NCBI GenBank assembly: GCA_030077755.1
Contig: JAQJZZ010000008.1
Location: 4,562,677 to 4,626,676, forward strand
Direction: 5' to 3'
Source of the DNA: Filosporella fistucella
Lineage: Eukaryota; Ascomycota; Leotiomycetes; Helotiales
Length of the DNA: 64,000 bases
In this document: in pieces, positions 8,682-18,529 of the stretch
Layout of the letters: every line of letters begins with the position of its first letter
How positions within the stretch are numbered: position 1 is the stretch's first letter
Translations under genes and position numbers: made by a program
Notes under the pieces: generated by a model
What the model saw: the letters and a program-made list of their open reading frames with translations, nothing else
Told to the model about the DNA's origin: nothing
Database searches by the model: none

Positions 8682-11573
8682 ATGGAAGGTCCGCAGAGAC
8701 GTGATATCGAAGGACTTCTAGCTAATGGCTTCTTCAAAACGAAGACTGCTGCCGGAAGAGAAAGAAGCCCTGGGTATAGCAAACGTCTGATGTATTTCCC
8801 TCTTGCTAACCTTCACAGTCCTCCATCCTCTCTAAACCTGCCGTCTTTTCTTCAGACCACCGAGTATACACCCTCCCGCGAGCGAAGTCGAAGTCGAGGA
8901 CCAAGACGCCCACCTCCTCCAAAACCTACAGTCGAGGATGAAGCCATTTCGCTGGCGAGAGAGAGTTCTGCGAGTGTACTGCCCTCCTACGATCCACCTT
9001 TGCGTGGTAAAATCGACCAAAATCCGATTATACTAGAAGCGGAGGTAACCACGGCAGAAGCCGCGAGACTGCAAGACATACCAGTCCCGAAAGATAAGGA
9101 TGATACCGCAGAGAAAAGATTTGTTTTCCTCCCAAATAATGATACTCAGGATCAGAAAGACGAAATTGAGCGAAAAAAAAGAGAAATTCGAAATCGACAC
9201 AAACCCGAGAAGGCGGAACGAGATCGCCGAGTACCACAAGAGGCAAGAAGAGACAAGACTAGAGAAACTCGATCGAAAAGACAAGAACCTGTCCAACAAC
9301 AAGAGAGAAAAGAAATACGTCCAGAACCAAGAAAAGTAGACAACCGGGAACCCGTACGACCAGAACCTAGAAGGCAGGCAAGCAGAGATCCTGTACGCCC
9401 TGAAGGAACAAGAAGAGAAACAAAAGAAACAGGACGACCCCCAATTGAACGGCACAGAAGTAGACAAGATCTGCCAACACTGGAAACGAAAGTCCCACGA
9501 GATATTCCACCACAGTTCCGACGTAGTGCATCAGCATTTGCTAGCACGCCCAAAGAAACCGTCGCAACACCTCAAACCACAACCCGTGCGCCGGAATATT
9601 TCCTCTCTCCAGAAACAATCAGACCTTCAAAGAATGACTCCTCACAAGATGCTCCGCGGCAACAAGTTCATGATTTGCTTTGGGGAAAGTCTACAACAGT
9701 GCCAAATAAGAGAGATAGCGGACACAGTTATACTGGATCTAGACCCGGGACACCGAATTCTGAGAAAGAGAAACGTCACAGTGGAAACTTTGACAACCTT
9801 GGACGAAACTTCAATGAGAAGTTGACTCGACCTCAGCAGCTGTCAGAAGATTTTCGAGGAAATTTAGAAAGACAAAACTCCGGGGATCGATTGTCTGGAC
9901 GGTCTTCGAGATCATCTACAAATGGGAGACAATATTATAGTAGCAGCGAAGATGATATTGCACCTGATAGTGATGGCGATAAACATCGAAGACGCCATCA
10001 GCGACACCATCTTGCCCATGAAGAGTCTCATCGCCGTTCACCATCGAGGTCGAATAGATCGTCATTGGATGTGAAGTCAAGGTCAAGGATATCGTCTCCT
10101 CTACCATCGCCCAAAGTATCGCCAAGCCAACTACCACGGGCTGATGAATTTGAGCGAGCTCAAACCTTTCCACAGCAATCTCGTAGGAACAGTTCCCGGC
10201 CAGTGTCTCCACACTCAGCAGACAAAGAAACCCCTCGCGCGGATCGCTTGAATCCATTTGATATTCCTCCCTTTCCAAAATCAAGGCAATCAGGATCCGC
10301 AACAACTCCAAAACCTCCTCAGGCTACTCATACTTCACTTCCGCTTCCAATCCCAATACCCCCTCGCGATATATACTCATCTGGAGACAGATCCCCATCG
10401 GCACCTCAATTTGAAGACAGTAGACCTGCAGGACCAAGGCCCCAACCAGCTTCATGGCAGCCGCCATCGTTTCAACCACCAAATTCACATCTTGACAAGC
10501 CAGTTGGGTCATTCCGTCGATACTCGGAAGACATTGAGCGTGGGAGCATCGCGCCACTTCCAACTTGTCCTCGAAAGTCTTTCATTTCTGGTCGGAATGA
10601 CTGGTTGACCTTGCCAAATTGCCCTTCGTTTGACATATGTCCGTCATGTTTCACGTCGGCCATCGCACCGACAGAATTCCGCCATATGTTTGTTCCTGCT
10701 CCTCGGAGACTGCCAGAGACCGAGGTATTGTGTGATTTTGGAAGTTCGCCATGGTATCGAATAGCTTGGTTACTCACTCTTAAAGAACGACGTAGAGATC
10801 TCAAACTTTTCTACGGCCTGGCCAATATTGCAGCGAATTATCAGCCTTGCTCAGGGAAATACGAAGCAGTCCGGCAATGGCACTCTATCATTGATCCAAA
10901 AACCAGAGCTCCAATACCTGGATTCGATGTCTGCTATAGCTGCGTCAAAAGCGTGGAGATTTTGTTGCCTGCCATACGTGGAATATTCGTTCGAACCGAT
11001 TCCCACGGATCATCTGGAATTCCGCGGATCTGCGACTTGCGATTTGAAAGCAAGAGATTTGTGCAATATTTCGACGCTCTGGAGACAGCAGCCGACAGAG
11101 CAGACTATGATGATGCTCCGCCAGATACCCGAAATCTGGCCACTTTGGTCCGTCGCTTTGCCCAGTTCGAAGAGTGCCAGCAAGACACTGAGCTCTTGGA
11201 TAAGCGCTGGCATATAATTACCCAGCTTCCAGAGTTCACTGTGTGTGGAGAGTGTTTTGAAGATGTTGTATGGCCTGAATTAGATGAAGGAAAGGCGATA
11301 CCCATGATGTTTAACAAGAACATGCAGAGAATCCCGAAAGCGAGCTGCCAACTTTACAGTTCTAAAATGAGAGGTATATTCAGACTCGCGGTTGATAGTG
11401 GAGACTACAAAATGCTTGCTGCTAAGGCTAGAGAGAGAAAATCAGTAGAAGGGGTTTATAAAGCAAGTTTGAAAGGCTGGGGACCAAATGGTGCGGGGTT
11501 ATTGGGAGGAAGGAATACTGGGGCGGAAAGAGAATTACAAAGGGTTGAGGAGGAGTGGAGGAGATGGGAATGA
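8682..11573 (+). CDS. Large fungal protein: disordered Ser/Arg/Pro-rich half plus three CxxC modules
   Basis: The open frame encodes 963 residues. A likely 45-nt in-frame intron (8774-8818, starting GTATAG, branch GCTAAC, ending CACAG) would shorten this to 948 residues. Residues 1 to about 620 are low-complexity and highly charged, with many RERSRSRG- and RRSPSRSNRSS-like runs, and are almost certainly disordered. The C-terminal ~330 residues are ordered. They contain three similar modules in which a Trp is followed by P-x-F-x-[IV]-C-x-x-C: FDICPSC near residue 649, FDVCYSC near 752 and FTVCGEC near 856, spaced about 103 residues apart. Similar fungal proteins are often annotated as Ser/Arg-related nuclear matrix proteins from composition only; I do not know a function. 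The CxxC pairs may bind zinc. It has no transmembrane segment and looks intact. Confidence 0.85.
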   Translation: MEGPQRRDIEGLLANGFFKTKTAAGRERSPGYSKRLMYFPLANLHSPPSSLNLPSFLQTTEYTPSRERSRSRGPRRPPPPKPTVEDEAISLARESSASVLPSYDPPLRGKIDQNPIILEAEVTTAEAARLQDIPVPKDKDDTAEKRFVFLPNNDTQDQKDEIERKKREIRNRHKPEKAERDRRVPQEARRDKTRETRSKRQEPVQQQERKEIRPEPRKVDNREPVRPEPRRQASRDPVRPEGTRRETKETGRPPIERHRSRQDLPTLETKVPRDIPPQFRRSASAFASTPKETVATPQTTTRAPEYFLSPETIRPSKNDSSQDAPRQQVHDLLWGKSTTVPNKRDSGHSYTGSRPGTPNSEKEKRHSGNFDNLGRNFNEKLTRPQQLSEDFRGNLERQNSGDRLSGRSSRSSTNGRQYYSSSEDDIAPDSDGDKHRRRHQRHHLAHEESHRRSPSRSNRSSLDVKSRSRISSPLPSPKVSPSQLPRADEFERAQTFPQQSRRNSSRPVSPHSADKETPRADRLNPFDIPPFPKSRQSGSATTPKPPQATHTSLPLPIPIPPRDIYSSGDRSPSAPQFEDSRPAGPRPQPASWQPPSFQPPNSHLDKPVGSFRRYSEDIERGSIAPLPTCPRKSFISGRNDWLTLPNCPSFDICPSCFTSAIAPTEFRHMFVPAPRRLPETEVLCDFGSSPWYRIAWLLTLKERRRDLKLFYGLANIAANYQPCSGKYEAVRQWHSIIDPKTRAPIPGFDVCYSCVKSVEILLPAIRGIFVRTDSHGSSGIPRICDLRFESKRFVQYFDALETAADRADYDDAPPDTRNLATLVRRFAQFEECQQDTELLDKRWHIITQLPEFTVCGECFEDVVWPELDEGKAIPMMFNKNMQRIPKASCQLYSSKMRGIFRLAVDSGDYKMLAAKARERKSVEGVYKASLKGWGPNGAGLLGGRNTGAERELQRVEEEWRRWE
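8774..8818 (+). other. Probable 45-nt intron inside the CxxC-module gene
   Basis: It starts GTATAG, has a GCTAAC branch site 15 nt before the end, and finishes CACAG. Its length is a multiple of three with no stop, so the open frame hides it. Removing it joins ERSPG to PPSSLNLP and deletes a hydrophobic insert in an otherwise charged region. Confidence 0.65.
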
Positions 11574-11984
11574 TTGTATGAACTTACGAATGAATGATGA
11601 TTGATGACTGCTATCTGATACTTCCCTAAGTCCTACCATTGCAATCGTACATAGGTGCAGGGCTTCTCAAGGGAGTGTCTGATCGGCTCAGCTCACCCAC
11701 CCACACATAGCAGGATGTCATGTGCACCTAATCTACGTCTGTACAGACACATTACGCAATAATGACTATGGGTCGTTATCAATTAGCTGGAATCGGAATT
11801 GGCTAGAAGCCTGGAGCGGATGGAGATGCATTGAGGTGGAGTTGTAAACATTTCGACATTAAACGTTCTGCTTGAACACGCCAGAATATCTTATTGATAT
11901 CTTGTATCCTATTAGATTACAACCTTTGTTGCTATTGTCCAAACTCCCACTTTTACGACCCGAACCCTTCAGGTGTTCCCTCCA
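11574..11984. other. Convergent intergenic region
   Basis: This lies between the 3' ends of the + strand CxxC gene and the - strand DUF4360 gene and should hold both terminators. No coding signal is visible. Confidence 0.5.
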
Positions 11985-12700
11985 TCAAGGAGTACAATCC
12001 CTCCACTCAAGCATTATATCTAGAATTCCAGCATCGTACAAAGTTCCTGAAGCTCCAGCAGGTGCACCTCCAGCCAAATTGAGCTTCAACACGTTATTGA
12101 TATTCATTGGTTGTGGGGTGCCACATGGAGACCACACATTGCTTGCAGTTTTCGCGACTTCAGTAGCTGTAAACTTTTGGTTCATCGGTCCTGTGAAAGA
12201 TTCCGAGCTGGAAATTTGGAGGGAATCTATTTGATTAGCTAATATTTGATACATTGTACGTTTAGAAGAACTCACTTCCCGAAAAGTAATAGGTGCTTTG
12301 ATGGCTTCCCAATACCCCACTGTCCAAGTTCGCATATCCACTATATGTGTTATTTGCAAGTGTGTATTGAATTCCGGCAGGATAATTGATGTCCAGATTG
12401 ATCTGACAATTTCTTCGGTTCGCGGTAACATTCACTCCTGGACCAATAGCTGCTGAGTAACCGTCAAAGATTCCAATAATTCTGCAGAAAGTCAGTCACA
12501 ATGAGGATGTCTGTGAAGCCAAAGAACAGGACGGCAAACCTGTCACTGGTAATTGGCCATATAAATCTTAACGAGCCCTGTGGACACCCACTTCCTCCGT
12601 GTGCAATCGCATGTAGCGATACACCTGTGACGTTCACTCCCGGCGTAGGCAGTGCCAGCGGCAGAGCCGATAATAACACTGTCGATAATTCAGACAACAT
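11985..12700 (-). CDS. Secreted DUF4360 protein
   Basis: Three exons (12700-12540, 12481-12276, 12226-11985) are joined across introns of 58 nt (GTTTGC...CTGCAG) and 49 nt (GTGAGT...AATAG). They give 202 residues. The N-terminus MLSELSTVLLSALPLALPTP is a signal peptide. The mature protein shows the DUF4360 pattern: VSLHAIAHGGSGCPQGSL, then YSAAIGPGVNVTANRRNCQI, then NNTYSGYANLDSGV, then NVWSPCGT, ending with MLEWRDC. The conserved Cys residues for disulphides are present, so the protein is probably extracellular and cell-wall associated. Members are small secreted proteins of unknown activity, common in fungi and some bacteria. Without splicing the gene looks like two unrelated fragments, which could cause it to be missed. 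It appears intact. Confidence 0.88.
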
Positions 12701-13387
12701 ATTGAATTCTCCCGCTCCAAAATCGCAAAATCTCAACACCAATCTGTCGGAAAGGCAGCACAAGCTATGTTATATGTTTTCATTCCTCTTCTTCCGGCTA
12801 CACGGTATCGGAAGCAAGGTGTCCATAAACGTTCTGTTTCCGCGAGGGCGCGCGGACGAGGATATTTACCCTTCATTTGGAACATCGAAGTTGTGATTAA
12901 TTGGCGCAACTTGTTGATTAGCCTCAATTGTGATAAATCTTAATATGGTAATGGATGATCAACAGAACACGCGGACTGGACAAGATCGGATCTGTAGGTA
13001 TATTTAGGATATATGTGTTCGTATTGAGGTGGGACCATGCCGTCTTTGATTTGTGTTTTGGTTGACATGTTTGTGTTCCAACCTTTATAAGACGAGCTTG
13101 GAGTGCGAGCATAGGTCCCTTGTGACGGGAACATTGATGTAGACGTATTCGGATATGCGATACTTACCTGAGGGTTCTTTTGGTATGTTCACCCCTGTAC
13201 ACTTACGCCTAGCACTTTGGTAACGGAAGATCAGTTGAGAAATATTTCACATCAGGAAAACAAAATCAATGTGTGGGGCCATTAACCAGACATAATTATA
13301 CAACGCTCGCATCGACGCCATGCTCGCTTTAATAACGCCCGCTAGAAGAACAGCACCTCAAAAACATCCCTCATCACTTCTATCATC
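12701..13387. other. Intergenic region (DUF4360 promoter, gasdermin 3' side)
   Basis: No supported coding sequence. The first few hundred bases should hold the DUF4360 promoter. Open frames here are short and without domains. Confidence 0.5.
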
Positions 13388-14239
13388 TCACATATCCTCA
13401 TCCAATTGAATACAAGTCACCTGGTCTCCTTCTTCGTCTACTGCAGCAACCATCTCTGCGTCTATGGCATCCCCGTCAACATCCACTGAGTCCAAGCCGA
13501 TCAGTTCAGCAAAACTCTCGCCGTCCGCATCTTGAGCTTCCTCCTTTTTCTGCCCATGTCCCATTAGATCACCCTTATCAAACTCCTTCTGATCCACTAC
13601 AGCTTTCTTCCGGTAACGGATCTCCCTCAGCCGGTAAGCAAAGACAAAATCATCTGTATGCTTCTCATCATACGACTGTCCTATGCTCTTAGACGCTGAG
13701 ATGTCAGGTCCAATCTGGATTGGAACAGCAAAAGGCGTGAGATCCACCCCGAGATGAAGATTGCCTCCCCTTGAACGTATCTTGGACACAGCGACATCTG
13801 CACCTCTCGCAACCTTGATGCCGGTGATCATATATAGATTGCTTCGAAAGCGACTATCCTTGATAGCCTTTTGTATTGATTCCTCTGAAAAGATAGCATT
13901 GACTTGTTCGGAGTCCGGAGCAATTGTTCGAGTGATCAGTTCGTCAAACTTGTAGGTTGCCACATCGATATTGTCCCAATTGCCACTGATCTCAGCTCCA
14001 ATTCCAATCCCATTGAGAAATTCGCTCCATATTCCAGTTTTCCCTTTCCCATCTTTGAACAGTTGCCGAGATGAATCCTTGAGTGAAGTTTCATATATTT
14101 CCAAAGTTTTGAGCTGGGCCGATTTCTTGCCGTTCAGTGAAAGCTCTGGTGATCTTGGAGATTTGACGATACTTCCTAGGAAGATCGGTCCTGTTGGCGG
14201 GGTGTCCCGTGTAGGAGCAAGGAAATACGTTTTCGACAT
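13388..14239 (-). CDS. Gasdermin-like pore-forming protein (RCD-1/HET-Q1 type)
   Basis: This intronless gene encodes 283 residues. Fungal gasdermins (RCD-1 in Neurospora, HET-Q1 in Podospora) form membrane pores and trigger regulated cell death, usually after proteolysis. Recognition is by pattern: an N-terminal FLAPTRDTPPTGPIFLGSI; a middle GIGAEISGNWDNIDVATYKF that matches the gasdermin beta segment; NLYMITGIKVARGADVAV (about 134-151), resembling the FVVTEV strand; and DDFVFAYRLREIRY (about 196-209), resembling the AFRVAQL strand. Residues 213-283 form a tail dense in Asp and Glu, with basic KK at about 231-232, where a cleavage loop would be expected. The tail probably restrains the pore domain. 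Neighbours are a membrane protein 193 bp upstream and a divergent subtilase, the classic partner. Family assignment is by eye, without a structure search. Confidence 0.75.
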   Translation of the reverse strand: MSKTYFLAPTRDTPPTGPIFLGSIVKSPRSPELSLNGKKSAQLKTLEIYETSLKDSSRQLFKDGKGKTGIWSEFLNGIGIGAEISGNWDNIDVATYKFDELITRTIAPDSEQVNAIFSEESIQKAIKDSRFRSNLYMITGIKVARGADVAVSKIRSRGGNLHLGVDLTPFAVPIQIGPDISASKSIGQSYDEKHTDDFVFAYRLREIRYRKKAVVDQKEFDKGDLMGHGQKKEEAQDADGESFAELIGLDSVDVDGDAIDAEMVAAVDEEGDQVTCIQLDEDM

Positions 14240-14432
14240 GGAAGCTCAGGAAAATCAATTGACACACGTGACTTATATGCTTGTTGGATATGGTTGAACC
14301 TTCGAAAAAAAGTCGATGGCGGAGTGACAATGTAACGATGACACCGAATAAAGCCTTCTCATTTGCCTGTTCAGGAACGGTGGTCTTATTGCCGCAAGAT
14401 GAGGGGTAGGTCCCAACGTGACTTCGCACCGG

Positions 14433-14909
14433 TTATGCTGAACTTTCCGAACTGGCGGATGTATCTGAATAATCGGTACTTACTGGCGGCGGATGCTCCC
14501 GTCTCCGAGTTGATTCCCGTTCAAAGTAAAAATACCTCTTCTCGAAGTTGTATCCGAGCCTTGTCGCGGTTTTCTCGGTGATAGGTGTCGGCAGTGCGTT
14601 TGGGTTTTGGACATATACCGAGGAAAACGAGCCTCTGTCAGACTGATAAGAAGCCCAGTCGGCTCTGCTACTTTTCACGCAGTATGTAATCAGTAACAAA
14701 AGAACGATAAACCCAATAATTGATCCAACTATTGCTCCAACTACTGTCCCGTTCGTTGGTGAATGGCTCGCTGTTGGTGCTGGTGTAGGTGTGGGATTGT
14801 CTCCGAGGGTAAAGACGGTGACAAAAGTCGTGGTTGAATCGCTGCGTGTCAACGTTCTATAGACAACTTCCGTAGGATCTGCTCGAGCTGTGATGGGAAA
14901 GTCTGGCAT
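14433..14909 (-). CDS. Small single-pass membrane protein next to the gasdermin gene
   Basis: The gene encodes 158 residues from the ATG at 14909. Residues 1-50 are Thr/Ser/Pro-rich and probably exposed (repeats such as TTTFVTVFTLGD). One strong transmembrane helix follows at about 55-77 (VVGAIVGSIIGFIVLLLLIT), with the YCVKSSR basic flank expected on the cytoplasmic side. The remaining ~80 residues are cytoplasmic and Ser/Tyr-rich, ending SDTSASSESSA. The frame is open further upstream without an ATG, so a 5' exon or a cleaved signal is possible. It lies in the same orientation as the gasdermin gene, 193 bp before it, and is divergent from the subtilase gene. I do not recognise a family; small Thr-rich single-pass proteins of this shape are common in ascomycetes. 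A role in the module is inference from position. Confidence 0.7.
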   Translation of the reverse strand: MPDFPITARADPTEVVYRTLTRSDSTTTFVTVFTLGDNPTPTPAPTASHSPTNGTVVGAIVGSIIGFIVLLLLITYCVKSSRADWASYQSDRGSFSSVYVQNPNALPTPITEKTATRLGYNFEKRYFYFERESTRRREHPPPVSTDYSDTSASSESSA

Positions 14910-15438
14910 TTGACTAACACTGGAGGAGAGAACGAACGCAATCGCTCTCAGCAATTGTGTTCTTCTCCAAGTTGTGACGGTTCGCGATAGCTCCTGTCAG
15001 CGTGCATATTTGTAGGGGGACTCGAGGGTGCAGCTGTGAAATCCAATATTGTGACAAGGATTGTGTAACCTGCATGAGGGTTTCCACGGAGACGGTGCGA
15101 AGGAAATCTTTGGAAAAGAAAGGCGATAAGCAGGAACTTGAAGAGGATATGTATGATACGATGTTTAAGGTCTTTTGAAAATCACAAGTGCGATTAGAAT
15201 ATAAATTGTCAAAGACTTGAGAATGACCTCCAAGTCCAAGATGGATGCATCCTTGGCAATACCCTGTTTTCCTAGTACAAAAGTAGTGCTGCCTTACCCC
15301 TCCTCCTCCTACGGCGAGAGACAGAGACAATGTGTGACAACGAGATGACAGGGGTTTTGCTGACACACACATCTCGACATTTGATCATGTTCAAGTCAAG
15401 TGCGGCTGAATGTTTGGATTTTCGAGGTAGATGCAAAA
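14910..15438. promoter_or_regulatory. Divergent promoter region of the gasdermin-subtilase cluster
   Basis: These 529 bases separate the membrane-protein start (14909, minus) from the TPR-subtilase start (15439, plus), so both transcription units must be driven from here. A CTCCTCCTCC pyrimidine run lies at 15300-15310. No known operator motif is recognisable. Confidence 0.5.
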
Positions 15439-18083
15439 ATGGGAAAGGGTTTGACAAGAGCGATCGATATCAGCAAAAAAGCAGAATTCGATGCTCGAAA
15501 ACAAAGACATCATGAAGCATGGTCCTATTTCGACAAGGGAAACCTGGATAAAAGTATCGAGCTATTCCGAGAGAATGTTGACTGGAGCTTAAAGAATCTT
15601 GGGCAGGAGCACGAGACAACGGTATGCGACCAGGAATCTCTCGCCTTCACTTTGAATGAACTTGGGGGAGATAATTATAATGAGGCTAGCAAGCTTGATG
15701 AGACAGCTTTGAACACACGGGCAAAAGCCGAGGGGCTCTCACCACCATCCAAAGATTATCTGCACACACAATGGAACCTTGCGAAAGACCATATCGGACG
15801 CAGAAACATCCGAAAAGCAGTGAAAATCTTACAAGAGAATTATGAGCATCGACTGAAGCATCCTGACTTCGGGGTAGACCATGAAACCACGCTGAAAGTT
15901 GGTCACGACCTGGCTGGCGCTCTTCATAGATCACGAGACTATGAAAATGCACGGAAGATAAATGAAACAATCTTGGAAGGGAGAATTCGACTCAAGAGGC
16001 CGGCAGACGAAATAATTTTAAGCAGGAATGCTCTGGCCGGTAACTTGGCTAAGCTCAAAGCTATCGAGGAGAAACAGCAGAAACAGAAGAAAGAGGAAGA
16101 AAAGCAGGCTAAGCTAGCAGCAAGAAACGAGGCACAATGGAAAGAAGCTGAGGCATTGCTGGCTGCCAAAAAAATTGAGAATCACAAACAATTCGATCGC
16201 GCTGAGTCGAGTAATGATACGAAAAGAGAGTCATGGAAGACAAGCCATACTCAAACGCCTTTCGAGAAGTCACAACCAATCCCAATACCGAAAATCAGTT
16301 TCAACCATGTTCCACCAAAGTCCCAATCACTTCCCAAGTCTGACCCAGAGTCCTTGACTTGGAAATTCGACAGCAAGAAGTCAGAAGGAAAAATTGCAGC
16401 TGGAACATCATGGGATAACAAGAAGGGAGGGTGGGGTGCTACGAACAACTGGAATGATTCTCAAACTACAGCCGAATCAGAGAATCCCAACAATAGCAGG
16501 AGGCGAAGAGGGATATCACAAGGAAATCGACCAGCAAGCATGCATATTGATTTTCGGCATGTGTCTAGCTCTGATGCACTTTCGCAGATTAGCACGCTAA
16601 ACCCTAGCCATATTGTTCAAGGAGAAACTCCATCGAGGCGACCAAGTGCGGCCTCGTTGACACCAAATGGCTCAGTACCAAAGAGCTCTCAGGTAGATTC
16701 GAAAAAATCTCCGACAATGGGAATTCCCTCCAAAAAGACGATACCTCAAACTGCAGAACTATCTCGTTCCCGGTCACAGTCAAATCGTCGTGACAAACCA
16801 GTAGCGCCGCCCCGAGCAAAGTCAAGCTCCCCAAGACGTGACCAGAAGCCAAAAGTGAAAAGTGATGAGGACGCAGAAGGTAAGTGAAGTTACTACAGAG
16901 ACATTGCATGCTGACAAAATCTCTAGAGATATTCTACTTCCCTCGTTTATTCGAAGCCAGAGATGGAAAAGACGACGAGCAGATGTGAGCAATGTTTTGA
17001 CTACATTTTGGCAGTAGCTTACATTCATATAGTAACCATGCAGTGGATGCATGGTTCTACAGCCTTCGAACTAAGACCCAGAAGCTCTTGGATCCTATGA
17101 GAAGATGCGATGGGAGGAAGATAAGAATTGCTATCCTAGATACAGGAATAGATCTGTCACATGAGGATTTTCAAGTTCATCCGCAACAGGAAAGTAACAA
17201 CCCACGAATCAAGAAGGTAGAGGACTTTGTAGATCAAGCAGGTAATGGAATTGATACTTGTGGACATGGGACTCATTGCGTCGGCCTGATACATAAAATT
17301 GCACCTGAGGCGGACATATATGTTGCGCGAGTGGCGAGAGACTTCAAAAGTGGCCTAGAAGCTGATGCTGTGGCCAAAGTAAGCCAAAAGCACTTTCTGC
17401 GGAAGTTACTAATAGATAGCAGGCAATAAATCGTGCTTGTAATAGTGGGAAGGACAAAGATGGGAAAGCCAATTGGAATGTTGACATCATCACAATGTCA
17501 TTTGGCTTCCCTCATCTATCAGAACCTCTACGTATCGTCCAGAAAGAGATTGAAGCAGCACTTACGAAGCCCGTCCTCATTTTTGCAGCTGCTTCAAACA
17601 ATGGTGATCGAGAAGACGTCACATTCCCAGCATGGATTCCCAATGTCATTTGCATTAACTCTGCAAATGCTAACGGTACTCCATCAGATTTTAATCCTGA
17701 TCCAATCGCTGGTAAGAACTTCTCCATTCTAGGGGAGAATGTCAAATCGGCTTGGATAGGAAAAGGTTATAAGCACATGTCAGGCACATCAGTAGCCACT
17801 CCAATTGCAGCAGCAGTTGCGGCTCTCGTCCTCGAATTCGCGCTGCAAAACGACCCGCCTTCGGTTTTGAAACATCACTTGAACGATTTGAAATCATTCA
17901 CCGGAATGACTGAAGTATTTGCGTCGATGGTAAAGAAGAACGGGACCTACCGAAACCTTGTACCTTGGCAGCTGCTCGGAGGTGATCGTGGGATTGTTTC
18001 TGGTATGTTCTGCTGTGATTTTACATATATACCTAACCTTTTCAGGTCGGATACGACACCAGCTACGAATGTTCACTCAGTGA
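15439..18083 (+). CDS. TPR-containing subtilisin-like serine protease (HET-Q2-like gasdermin protease candidate)
   Basis: Five exons: 15439-16879, 16927-16984, 17033-17378, 17423-18002 and 18046-18083. All four introns (43-48 nt) are GT-AG. They encode 820 residues. Residues ~20-190 form TPR-like helical repeats (AWSYFDKGNLDKSIELFREN; WNLAKDHIGRRNIRKAVKIL). A Lys/Gln coiled-coil (205-245) and a long disordered Ser/Pro/Lys linker (250-480) follow. The S8 subtilase domain starts near 480. Catalytic residues are all present: Asp536 in AILDTGID, His578 in CGHGTHC, oxyanion Asn674 in AAASNNGD and Ser738 in MSGTSVATP. There is no signal peptide, so it should act inside the cell. In fungi, subtilases joined to repeat domains are often encoded beside gasdermins and cleave them. 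The start is the ATG giving MGKGLTRAIDISKKAEF; no ATG lies upstream in frame. The last intron may be optional, since the frame stays open to 18166 if it is retained. Confidence 0.88.
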
Positions 18084-18529
18084 ATTCTTTAGGCGTGATC
18101 ACCATTCTTCTTGAGGATAAACATGAATTCGGTTCAAATCTCATTATTATACAGCTTTCAGCATAAAATAAAAGAAGGCGTCAGAGAGTTTGGTTGAGTT
18201 ATGAAGTTGTGGTTCAGAACCAATTTCGTATAGGACAAGCGTCAGAAATGACCCCTTCATTTGAATATTCTTATTCTCAACTAAACTTGCTTGTCAGGCT
18301 GGCGACCACTAAAATCTCACCAGATCAGCAATAGTTGAGAATTGATGCTGTCACCCTCCGCTCAAAATCCTTATCGAAGCTTACGCCGAGGTGTGAGTAC
18401 GTGATTCGCCGGAAATACGAATATGTCAGGCGCGATGGGAATTACTCCTGTCACGCTCCACCAACAAGATATTTATTTTGCAACTCTCTTTCCTCATGTT
18501 ACATTCTTCGCAATGTAAGTACCTCAACA
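18084..18529. other. Intergenic region before the P450 gene
   Basis: It should contain the subtilase terminator and the P450 promoter. No coding signal. Confidence 0.5.
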
